Shown here in pieces: positions 16,163 through 22,476 of a stretch of 35,820 nt of DNA. A program made the translations under genes and the position numbers. Source of the stretch: an uncultured Clostridium sp. GTDB taxonomy: Bacteria; Bacillota; Clostridia; TANB77; CAG-508. The DNA is taken from contig CANSOY010000009.1 of NCBI GenBank assembly GCA_947648765.1, positions 1 to 35,820 of the forward strand, given 5' to 3'. Below the pieces are notes generated by a model. That model ran no database searches. It was not told the origin of the DNA and saw nothing but the letters and a program-made list of their open reading frames with translations. The stretch's first letter is position 1. Every line of letters begins with the position of its first letter.

Positions 16163-16298
16163 ATGTTTTAAGAGTATGTCTAATAGCATTTTGCTAGAGC
16201 GACATAGGATAACAGGCGTTATCTACACGAATAAAGTAAGAAATAAACCTTACAAGGAGTCTTAAACCAAGATTTCTTTGTGAGGTATTTTTTATTTC
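16163..16298 (+). promoter_or_regulatory. Structured leader RNA with switchable terminator (riboswitch or attenuator candidate)
   Basis: Reading the RNA by eye gives: P1 (16165-16173 with 16260-16267, 8 bp, one bulged U at 16169) closing a junction; P2 (16175-16180 with 16201-16206, 6 bp, topped by UAGC/GCUA at 16184-16187/16193-16196); P3 (GAUAAC 16208-16213 with GUUAUC 16218-16223, loop AGGC); P4 (GUAAG 16236-16240 with CUUAC 16249-16253). The 3' strand of P4 is also the 5' arm of an 11-bp terminator stem (16247-16257 with 16276-16286, two G-U pairs), followed by A and six U. P4 and the terminator therefore exclude each other. A 29-codon reading frame (16176-16265) also crosses the leader, but only an AAGAG, far too close to the ATG, could act as ribosome binding site. 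I do not recognise the RNA class. Confidence 0.7.
16247..16298 (+). terminator. Conditional terminator in GNAT leader
   Basis: The stem 16247-16257/16276-16286 with an 18-nt loop is followed by ATTTTTTATTT. It ends 18 bp before the GNAT start codon (its U-tract abuts the AAGGAGG), so read-through is needed for expression. Confidence 0.75.
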
Positions 16299-16315
16299 AA
16301 AAGGAGGAAAGAAAA

Positions 16316-16876
16316 ATGAATTATGTGAAAAAATTAGTCGGAGATAATATCTATCTTGCACCGATCCGAACCGAAGACGCAGAGCAATTTGTGGAGTGGC
16401 TAAACGATTTTTCCACCACCGACTATATTGGTCGTAGTGGAGCCATTGTAGGGCTAGAAGGAGAAGTCGAATTCTTAAAGAAAATGCAAGCAGAAGAAGC
16501 CAATTTCAGTATCGTACGTTTAGCAGACGATAAACTAATTGGTACCGTTTCACTCAATCGAGTAGACCATATTCGTAGAATTGCATCGCTTGGTATTTTC
16601 ATAGGAGACAAGGAAAGTAGAGAAAAAGGTTATGGGACAGAAGCGGTACGTCTAATTTTAGATTATGGTTTTTCGTACCTAAACTTAAACAATATTGAAT
16701 TATCTTGCCTTGCTTGCAATGAAAGAGCACATCGTTGCTATCTAAAATGTGGTTTCAAGGAATATGGTAGAAGAAGACAAGCAGCCTTTACCAATGGTAA
16801 ATATTATGACCTCATTTTTATGGATATTCTAGCAAAAGAGTGGACAGAGAGTTATATCCGCAATAAAGAGGTTTAA
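16316..16876 (+). CDS. GNAT-family N-acetyltransferase (RimJ/RimL-like)
   Basis: 186 aa. Starts LVGDNIYLAPIRTEDAEQFVEWLND, as in RimJ/RimL-type acetyltransferases. It contains IGTVSLNRVDHIRRIASLGIFIGD and the acetyl-CoA motif EKGYGTEAVRLILDYGF (about residues 103-119), then NIELSCLACNERAHRCYLKCGFKEYGRRRQAAFTNGKYYD. Homologues acetylate protein N-termini or small molecules including antibiotics; the substrate here is unknown. ATG 16316 is chosen because AAGGAGG (16301-16307) stands 8 nt upstream, whereas the earlier GTG at 16280 lies within the leader terminator. Expression is probably controlled by that leader. Confidence 0.9.
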   Translation: MNYVKKLVGDNIYLAPIRTEDAEQFVEWLNDFSTTDYIGRSGAIVGLEGEVEFLKKMQAEEANFSIVRLADDKLIGTVSLNRVDHIRRIASLGIFIGDKESREKGYGTEAVRLILDYGFSYLNLNNIELSCLACNERAHRCYLKCGFKEYGRRRQAAFTNGKYYDLIFMDILAKEWTESYIRNKEV

Positions 16877-16884
16877 GACAAAAT

Positions 16885-16934
16885 GAGAAAAAATCTCTCT
16901 TTCAATTGCTTTTTTCTCCTCTCTGTGATATATA
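16885..16934 (+). promoter_or_regulatory. Terminator/promoter region between GNAT and csaA
   Basis: GAGAAAAAA (16885-16893) pairs with TTTTTTCTC (16910-16918) to make a weak terminator. TTGCTT (16906-16911), 17 nt and TATATA (16929-16934) make a promoter for csaA. This is a third case in which a terminator arm overlaps a TTGCTT -35 box. Confidence 0.55.
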
Positions 16935-16991
16935 TTAGGGTGAATATATTTTGGGCGAAAAGAAAAATACAAAAGGCAAAGGAGGAGAAAA

Positions 16992-17321
16992 ATGGCAACC
17001 ATTGAAGAGTTTGAAAAAATAGACATTCGTGTTGGAACCATTATTGATGCACGCGAAAATGAAAAAGCAAGAAAGCCAGCCTATCAACTAAAAATAGACT
17101 TTGGTCCGGAAATTGGTATCAAAACTTCGTCAGCACAAATTACACAATGCTATCAACCAAAAGATCTAATTGATATGCAAATTATTGCAGTGGTAAACTT
17201 CCCACCAAGAAAAGTAGCAGATGTAGTCAGCGAAGTGTTGGTTCTTGGTACAGACTCGGAACAAGGAATTGTCCTCTTGAACCCAAATGAAAGAGTAGAA
17301 AATGGGGATATTGTTTGTTAG
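16992..17321 (+). CDS. csaA: CsaA-like tRNA-binding domain protein
   Basis: 109 aa, the length of Bacillus CsaA (about 110). It is an EMAP-II/tRNA-binding OB fold: FEKIDIRVGTIIDARENEKARKPAYQLKIDFGPEIGIKTSSAQI, then VVNFPPRKVADVVSEVLVLG and GIVLLNPNERVENG. CsaA is described as a secretion-related chaperone, and the fold binds tRNA. AAAGGAGG lies 8 nt before the ATG. It appears to head a cluster csaA - cyclophilin - DUF308 with 9- and 20-bp gaps. Confidence 0.92.
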   Translation: MATIEEFEKIDIRVGTIIDARENEKARKPAYQLKIDFGPEIGIKTSSAQITQCYQPKDLIDMQIIAVVNFPPRKVADVVSEVLVLGTDSEQGIVLLNPNERVENGDIVC

Positions 17322-17330
17322 GAGGAGTGT

Positions 17331-18002
17331 ATGAAAAAATGGATTTGGATTGCCCTTGCAGCCGTTGTTGTCATATTATTGCTAATGGCTTGTGGCAAGC
17401 TCATGAAAAAGAACAACGAACCTACTTTGGTAAGCAATCATGTAAATGATGTACCAAAGGAAGTCCAAAAAGAGGAGGAACCAAAAGTGGAAAACGAATA
17501 CTTGAGTGGAACTTATGACATTACAATCGAAATAAAAGATTATGGAACGATCGAAGCAACCTTAGATGCAGACTTAGCACCAATTACGGTTACAAACTTT
17601 GTAAACCTTGCTAAACAAGGTTTCTACGATGGCTTAACATTCCACCGTATCATAGACGGATTTATGATACAAGGTGGAGATCCAGAAGGTACCGGATTTG
17701 GTGGTGCTGGCAAGAATATTAAGGGAGAATTTGCACAAAATGGCGTTTCCAATAACCTTTCCCATCAAAGAGGTGTTATTTCAATGGCAAGAAGTTCTTC
17801 ACCAAACAGTGCAAGTTCACAATTCTTCATTGTGCATCAAGATGCTACATACTTAGACGGAGCCTATGCAGCCTTTGGAAAAGTAACATCTGGAATGGAA
17901 ATTGTAGACCACATTTGCGAAGAAACCAAAGTCGAAGATGATAATGGAACTGTTTTGAAAGCCAATCAACCAGTGATTACGAAAATTACGGTAAAAGAAT
18001 AA
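17331..18002 (+). CDS. Lipoprotein peptidyl-prolyl cis-trans isomerase, cyclophilin type
   Basis: 223 aa. A signal sequence of about 20 residues ends in a lipobox-like LMAC (Cys21), so the protein should be anchored outside the membrane. After a charged linker the cyclophilin domain runs from about residue 58 to the end: ITVTNFVNLAKQGFYDGLTFHRIIDGFMIQGGDPEGTG, SMARSSSPNSASSQFFIVH, and DGAYAAFGKVTSGMEIVD. The Arg of FHRII and the Gln of FMIQGG, both key active-site residues, are present. It probably folds secreted proteins. GGAGGAGTGT precedes the ATG. Confidence 0.95.
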   Translation: MKKWIWIALAAVVVILLLMACGKLMKKNNEPTLVSNHVNDVPKEVQKEEEPKVENEYLSGTYDITIEIKDYGTIEATLDADLAPITVTNFVNLAKQGFYDGLTFHRIIDGFMIQGGDPEGTGFGGAGKNIKGEFAQNGVSNNLSHQRGVISMARSSSPNSASSQFFIVHQDATYLDGAYAAFGKVTSGMEIVDHICEETKVEDDNGTVLKANQPVITKITVKE

Positions 18003-18022
18003 AACAAAAGAGGAGGAAAAGA

Positions 18023-18571
18023 ATGATTATTGAATATTTGAAAAAACACGAAAGAGCATCGGTTCTAATTTCAATTCTTATGATAATCACAGCTATTTTG
18101 CTCATTTGTAAACCAAGCGCATTTTTAACACTTGTGATTGTCCTATTTGGAATTGGAACAGTTATTGAAGGACTTGCTCATATCATTAACTATATTTTCT
18201 TATCCAAAGAAGAAAAAATCTATAGTTATGAAATCTTAGAAGGAATTTTCTCAATTATAGCAGGAATTTTAATCCTTGCTTGGAAAGAAAGAGTAATTTC
18301 CATTTTCCCATTATTGGTTAGTTTTTGGATTATGATGAAAAGTTTAGTTCGTATCCAATTTGCTTTCCAACTAAAATATTTGGAAGAAAAAAATTGGGTT
18401 GTTGTACTCATTTTAGGAGTTTTATCCTTCCTATTAGGCTTACTCATTTTCTTCAATCCATGGCAAACCGTTCTTACTATTACGGTTCTAGCAGGTATTA
18501 TGCTACTTATTAGTGAGGTTATGGAACTTGCGGGAAGTGTATACTGGCTATGGCGTTATCGAAAAGTATAG
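18023..18571 (+). CDS. DUF308 (HdeD-like) membrane protein
   Basis: 182 aa with six hydrophobic segments in three helical pairs, the DUF308 layout: ASVLISILMIITAILLICKPSAFL, LVIVLFGIGTVIEGLAHI, IAGILILAWKE, VSFWIMMKSL, LILGVLSFLLGLLIFFNPWQT and AGIMLLISEVMELAGSVYW. HdeD of enterobacteria is linked to acid resistance; Firmicute members are uncharacterised. GGAGGAAAAGA precedes the ATG, 20 bp after the cyclophilin gene. Confidence 0.88.
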   Translation: MIIEYLKKHERASVLISILMIITAILLICKPSAFLTLVIVLFGIGTVIEGLAHIINYIFLSKEEKIYSYEILEGIFSIIAGILILAWKERVISIFPLLVSFWIMMKSLVRIQFAFQLKYLEEKNWVVVLILGVLSFLLGLLIFFNPWQTVLTITVLAGIMLLISEVMELAGSVYWLWRYRKV

Positions 18572-18627
18572 AACTCCCTGCATAAAACAAGGAAAACTCC
18601 ATACAATGAAAGAAGAAAGGAATATCC

Positions 18628-18810
18628 ATGAAAGGTTATCGTTTTAATCCAGACCGTGAATATGTTGAAAAAATATTAGAAGGAATTCGCCGTAAAGAAG
18701 GACATTGTCCTTGTCGTTTGCACGCAGACGAAACAACCTTATGTCCTTGCGACGAATTTGTGCAAGAAGGAATTTGCAAATGCAACCTATTTGTAAAAGA
18801 CCCAGAGTAA
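18628..18810 (+). CDS. Mini ferredoxin-thioredoxin reductase catalytic-subunit-like protein
   Basis: 60 aa with six cysteines in three CxC pairs: CPC-x9-CPC-x8-CKC. The catalytic subunit of ferredoxin:thioredoxin reductase (FTR) has CPC-x16-CPC-x8-CHC, holding a [4Fe-4S] cluster next to a redox disulfide. The CPCR start, the 8-residue second spacing and the final C-x-C-NLF match FTR, but the first loop is shorter and the protein is about half the usual length. It ends 10 bp before trxA, with AAAGGAGG in the gap, so electrons may pass from ferredoxin to thioredoxin through it. Length aside, all cluster and disulfide cysteines expected of FTR can be matched. Confidence 0.75.
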   Translation: MKGYRFNPDREYVEKILEGIRRKEGHCPCRLHADETTLCPCDEFVQEGICKCNLFVKDPE

Positions 18811-18820
18811 AGGAGGAAAC

Positions 18821-19129
18821 ATGGCAGTTATTCAATTAACCCAAGAAAATTTTGCAGAGAAGACAAGCCAAGGCTTGCTATTATTAGACTTTTGGGCAAC
18901 TTGGTGTGGACCTTGCCAAATGATAGGTCCAATGTTAGACCAAGTGGCAGAAGAAGAAAACATAACAGTTGGAAAAATCAATGTAGATGAGCAAAGAGAA
19001 CTTGCAATGCAATATGAAATTGAAGCAATTCCAACGCTTATTGTTATGAAAGACGGAAAAGAAGTAGACCGCAGTGTCGGTATGCTAGATAAGACAGAAA
19101 TAAAAGCGTTCTATGCAAAATATGCCTAA
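18821..19129 (+). CDS. trxA: Thioredoxin
   Basis: 102 aa, normal thioredoxin length. Active site FWATWCGPCQMIGP (WCGPC at about residues 28-32), conserved cis-Pro loop IEAIPTLIVMKDGKEVDRSVG, and VGKINVDEQRELAMQY. Cytoplasmic dithiol-disulfide reductant. It follows the FTR-like gene by 10 bp and is followed by a long hairpin. No NADPH-thioredoxin reductase is in this window, and the FTR-like neighbour suggests ferredoxin-linked reduction. Confidence 0.97.
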   Translation: MAVIQLTQENFAEKTSQGLLLLDFWATWCGPCQMIGPMLDQVAEEENITVGKINVDEQRELAMQYEIEAIPTLIVMKDGKEVDRSVGMLDKTEIKAFYAKYA

Positions 19130-19133
19130 AAAG

Positions 19134-19176
19134 ATGCACCTCAAGTGAGAACATTTCTCATTTGAGGTGCATTTCT
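19134..19176 (+). terminator. Hairpin terminator after trxA
   Basis: An 18-bp stem (19134-19151 with 19155-19172, one G-T pair, loop CAT) is followed by TTCT. The stem is long but the T-tail is short. Confidence 0.7.
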
Positions 19177-19199
19177 AAGAAAGGCAAAGGAGCAAAAAT

Positions 19200-19661
19200 A
19201 TGAAAGAAACGTGGCTTAAAACAGAAATTGGACCAATCCATATCGCAGAAGAAAATGGAAAGCTTGTAGCTTGTAACTTTTGCCAAACCGTAGGAGAAAA
19301 GCAGGAAAGTTCGCCACTTTTAGAAGAAGCGAAAAAACAAATACAAGAATATTTTGCTGGAAAACGAGAACAGTTCTCGCTTCCAATTCAAACCAAAGGA
19401 ACTGCTTTTCAAGAAAGTGTATGGCAAGAATTGCAAAAAATCCCTTATGGGACAAGTATTTCATATAGCGAACTTGCCAAGAGAATTGGAAATCCAAAGG
19501 CAGCAAGAGCAGTTGGGATGGCAAATCATAATAACCCGATTGGAATTATCATACCATGCCATCGTGTGATTGGAAAAAACGGAAAATTAATAGGATATGC
19601 AGGAGGAATGGATAAGAAGGAATATTTGTTGGAATTTGAAAAAAAGAAAAAAGTAAGGTAA
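19200..19661 (+). CDS. ogt: Methylated-DNA--protein-cysteine methyltransferase
   Basis: 153 aa. Removes alkyl groups from O6-alkylguanine by suicide transfer to Cys. The active site IIIPCHRVIGKNGKLIGYAGG is intact, preceded by the DNA-binding helix region YGTSISYSELAKRIGNPKAARAVGMANHNNP. The N-terminal ribonuclease-H-like domain is short, as in Ogt. AAAGGAGC precedes the ATG. It lies after the trxA hairpin and 25 bp before a hypothetical gene. Confidence 0.96.
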   Translation: MKETWLKTEIGPIHIAEENGKLVACNFCQTVGEKQESSPLLEEAKKQIQEYFAGKREQFSLPIQTKGTAFQESVWQELQKIPYGTSISYSELAKRIGNPKAARAVGMANHNNPIGIIIPCHRVIGKNGKLIGYAGGMDKKEYLLEFEKKKKVR

Positions 19662-19686
19662 GATAAACAAAAAAAGGAGAGAATAA

Positions 19687-20163
19687 ATGAAAGATAGTAC
19701 CCTATATTGTATACTTTGTGTAATCGTAGCTATATTTTGCATTTTTCTTGGCTGGAAAATGATATTCTCAAAATCAGATATAACAGCTGAGCCAGAGCCA
19801 AGCATTGAAAACCAAGTAGAAGAAACGAAAAACCAGATTGTAGAAGCACCGAAAAACGAAGTAACTGCACCGAAGAATGAAACAGCAACTAGTTCAGATA
19901 CGAAAAGGGAAGATAATGTATTCTATACACAAGTTCGCAAATATGAAGGAAAACGAAAAGCAAGTGAAATCCACAATCTATTAGAAAGCATCCGAAACAG
20001 TAATTTAGTAGCAGATTTCAAAATCCACGTTGAATATAAGGGAGAAGACCGTACGGAAGATGTATATGAACTAAAAAGTGAAATCGAAAACGGAAAAACG
20101 TATGAGGTACAATTTGAATATCAAGACAATGGACAAGAAATTACCAAAGTAATCATTCGTTAA
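19687..20163 (+). CDS. Hypothetical single-pass membrane protein
   Basis: 158 aa. One N-terminal TM segment (YCILCVIVAIFCIFLGWKMIF), a low-complexity linker with repeated APKNE units (EAPKNEVTAPKNETAT, about residues 54-69), then a small soluble domain of about 80 residues (FYTQVRKYEGKRKASEIHNLLESIRNSN ... YEVQFEYQDNGQEITKVIIR). The domain is predicted to lie outside the cell. No family recognised. AAAAAGGAGAG precedes the ATG. Confidence 0.7.
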   Translation: MKDSTLYCILCVIVAIFCIFLGWKMIFSKSDITAEPEPSIENQVEETKNQIVEAPKNEVTAPKNETATSSDTKREDNVFYTQVRKYEGKRKASEIHNLLESIRNSNLVADFKIHVEYKGEDRTEDVYELKSEIENGKTYEVQFEYQDNGQEITKVIIR

Positions 20164-20195
20164 AAGGTTTTTATGTGAAAGTTTTGTGAAAAGCA

Positions 20196-20257
20196 TTTAC
20201 AAAAAAATGGAAGGATACTATACTAAGATAGCATGCTATCTTAGTATAGTATTTTTT
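20196..20257 (+). promoter_or_regulatory. MarR-operon promoter with 38-bp perfect palindrome operator
   Basis: TTTACA (20196-20201), 17 nt and TATACT (20219-20224) form the promoter. A perfect 38-bp palindrome (20215-20252, centre GCATGC) covers the -10 and the expected start. Its core AAGATAGCATGCTATCTT resembles MarR-type operators. It is followed by TTTTTT, so it could also act as a terminator for the upstream gene. Confidence 0.75.
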
Positions 20258-20273
20258 ATGCAGGAGGAGAAGC

Positions 20274-20747
20274 ATGGAAGATAGAATTCGTTTTTTTAAT
20301 CTGGTCAAACAAATTCAAAAAGAAGGAAGAAGACAGTGTGATAAAGATATGAAAGGACAAGAAGCGTGGCTCACAAAAGCACAGTTAGATCTACTGATTT
20401 ATATTAAAGAACATGCAGACAAAGAAGTGCATGCTAAAGACTTAGAGGAATATTTTAATCTAAGTAATCCAACGATTGCAGGAATTTTGAGCCGATTGGA
20501 ACAAAAACAGATGATTTTGCGTAAGAAAAGTAAAGAAGGTTCAAGATATAAAGCAATTACCATTACGCCAATCGGAGAAGCAATATTGCGAGATATGCAA
20601 AAAATTGGCGACCAGTTTGGGGCACAAGCCTTAAAAGGGATTGAACCAACGGAATTAAAAAAGGTATTAGACACCTTAGAAAAAGTGCTAAAAAATATAC
20701 AGGAAAGGGAAGAGAAAAATGTTAAAGATACTAAAACGAATGGATAA
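20274..20747 (+). CDS. MarR-family transcriptional regulator
   Basis: 157 aa. Winged HTH of MarR type: TKAQLDLLIYIKEHADKEVHAKDLEEYFNLSNPTIAGILSRLEQKQMILRKKSKEGSRYKAITITPIG, with flanking dimer helices. It probably represses its own operon through the palindrome 22 bp upstream and is relieved by a drug-like ligand of the exporter encoded next. GCAGGAGGAG precedes the ATG. The 3' end overlaps the first ABC gene by 29 bp. Confidence 0.93.
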   Translation: MEDRIRFFNLVKQIQKEGRRQCDKDMKGQEAWLTKAQLDLLIYIKEHADKEVHAKDLEEYFNLSNPTIAGILSRLEQKQMILRKKSKEGSRYKAITITPIGEAILRDMQKIGDQFGAQALKGIEPTELKKVLDTLEKVLKNIQEREEKNVKDTKTNG

Positions 20748-22476
20748 AAAATCAATCGGACTGGTCTTAGTTTGTCTTGTATTTGTTGTATTTCAAGTAT
20801 GGCTAGACCTAAAGTTACCAGACTATATGTCCAGTATTACCAAATTAGTACAAACCGAAGGGAGCACGATGGGAGAAATTTTAGAACAAGGAGCATATAT
20901 GCTACTTTGTGCTTTTGGCAGTTTAACAGCCGCCATCATCACAGGATTTTTTGCCTCCTATGTAGGGTCTAACTTTTCCAAAAATCTCAGAAGAGATGTG
21001 TTTTATCAAGTAGAAAGTTTTGGGATGGAAGAACTAAAAAAGTTCTCCACCAGTAGTTTAATTACCAGAACTACCAATGATGTAACACAAATTCAAATGC
21101 TCGTAGCGATGGGCTTGCAATTAACCATGAAAGCACCAATTACTGCTGTGTGGGCAATTAGCAAGATTGCAGGAAAGAACTTTGAATGGACGGTATTAAC
21201 AGGGGGAGCAGTATTAGTGGTAATTATGCTCATTTCTATTTTGATTGCTATAACTCTACCAAAGAACCGTAAAATCCAAACTTTAACAGATAACCTAAAC
21301 CGTGTTACAAGAGAAAATCTAAAAGGAATTCGTGTTGTAAGAGCATTTAATGCAGAAGAATACCAAAAAGAAAAATTTAATGACGCCAATGAAGAACTAA
21401 CCAAAACCAACCTATTTGTTCACCGTATGTCAGGCCTAATGTCGCCAATTATGCAGTTCGTAATGTCTGGCATTAGTTTAGGAATTTATATTATAGGAGC
21501 ATATTTAATCAATGCAGCAGCTTTGCCAGACCGATTGGGGCTATTCAGTGATATGGTTGTATTCTCTTCGTATTCCATGCAAGTGATTATGGCATTTATG
21601 ATGCTCATTATGATATTCATTATGCTACCAAGAGCACAAGTTTCTGCTAAACGTATCTTAGAAGTATTAGAAACAGAGGCACATATTAAAGATGGAACCG
21701 TAACCAAGGGAAAGAGCAAAGGAACCGTTGAGTTTCGCAATGTATCTTTCCAATATCCAGACGCAGACGAGCCAATTTTGGAACACATTAGTTTTACCGC
21801 GGAACAAGGGCAAACCATTGCCTTTATTGGGTCAACCGGTTCTGGAAAATCTACACTCATTAACTTAGTACCAAGATTTTATGATGTAACCGAAGGAGAA
21901 GTTTTGGTCGATGGCGTAAATGTAAAAGATTATACCCTAGAAGCATTACATAACAAATTAGGATATATCCCACAAAAGGCAGTGCTTTTCCGTGGAACTG
22001 TGGAGTCAAATGTAACCTATGGAAAAACAGACAAGGAAAAGCCAACTGAAACCAAAATGCAAGAGGCAATCCGTGTGGCACAAGCCAGTGAATTTGTCGA
22101 AAAATTACCAGAAACCTACCAAGCACCGATTGCGCAAGGTGGAACCAATGTCAGTGGAGGGCAAAAGCAAAGACTTGCCATTGCAAGGGCAATCGCAAGA
22201 GACCCAGAAATCTATATTTTTGACGATAGTTTTTCTGCCTTAGACTACAAAACAGACTTTGTGCTTCGTAAAGAATTAAAAGAATACACCAAAGACGCAA
22301 CGACTTTAATTGTAGCACAAAGAATTGGAACGATTAAAAATGCAGATAAAATTATTGTATTAGAAGAAGGCAAGATGGTAGGATGCGGAACGCATAAAGA
22401 GTTGATGAAAAATTGCCAAGTTTACCAAGAAATTGCATTATCTCAATTAAGTAAGGAGGAGTTGGAAAATGGATAA
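20719..22476 (+). CDS. Heterodimeric ABC exporter, subunit with degenerate catalytic site
   Basis: 585 aa: an exporter-type TM domain with about six helices (residues ~1-310), then an ATPase domain. Walker A GSTGSGKST (about 371-379), signature VSGGQKQRLAIARA, Walker B IYIFDDSFSALD. The catalytic Glu after Walker B is Asp here (D503), the hallmark of the noncanonical half of heterodimeric multidrug exporters (BmrC, TM287 type). AGGAAAGGGAAGAG supports ATG 20719, so it overlaps the MarR gene by 29 bp. It overlaps the partner gene by 8 bp. Confidence 0.94.
   Translation: MLKILKRMDKKSIGLVLVCLVFVVFQVWLDLKLPDYMSSITKLVQTEGSTMGEILEQGAYMLLCAFGSLTAAIITGFFASYVGSNFSKNLRRDVFYQVESFGMEELKKFSTSSLITRTTNDVTQIQMLVAMGLQLTMKAPITAVWAISKIAGKNFEWTVLTGGAVLVVIMLISILIAITLPKNRKIQTLTDNLNRVTRENLKGIRVVRAFNAEEYQKEKFNDANEELTKTNLFVHRMSGLMSPIMQFVMSGISLGIYIIGAYLINAAALPDRLGLFSDMVVFSSYSMQVIMAFMMLIMIFIMLPRAQVSAKRILEVLETEAHIKDGTVTKGKSKGTVEFRNVSFQYPDADEPILEHISFTAEQGQTIAFIGSTGSGKSTLINLVPRFYDVTEGEVLVDGVNVKDYTLEALHNKLGYIPQKAVLFRGTVESNVTYGKTDKEKPTETKMQEAIRVAQASEFVEKLPETYQAPIAQGGTNVSGGQKQRLAIARAIARDPEIYIFDDSFSALDYKTDFVLRKELKEYTKDATTLIVAQRIGTIKNADKIIVLEEGKMVGCGTHKELMKNCQVYQEIALSQLSKEELENG

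Larger units (their letters stand above)
15086..16164 (+). repeat. 1079-bp tandem duplication, copy 2
   Basis: Second copy of 14007-15085. It starts with the truncated 3' end of the ydeI-like gene and ends at 16164, where the sequence diverges from copy 1 into GTTTTAAGAG, the first bases of the GNAT leader RNA. The right border coincides with the predicted transcription start of that leader. Confidence 0.95.

Noticed and set aside
14007-16164. Composite transposon or integrated element as cause of the repeat
   Set aside because: No transposase, integrase, terminal inverted repeats or target-site duplications; copies are directly adjacent.
16163-16298. T-box, SAM, purine, guanidine-I or ZTP riboswitch identity for the GNAT leader
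   Set aside because: The conserved core sequences of these classes, as I know them, are absent; I leave the class open rather than guess.
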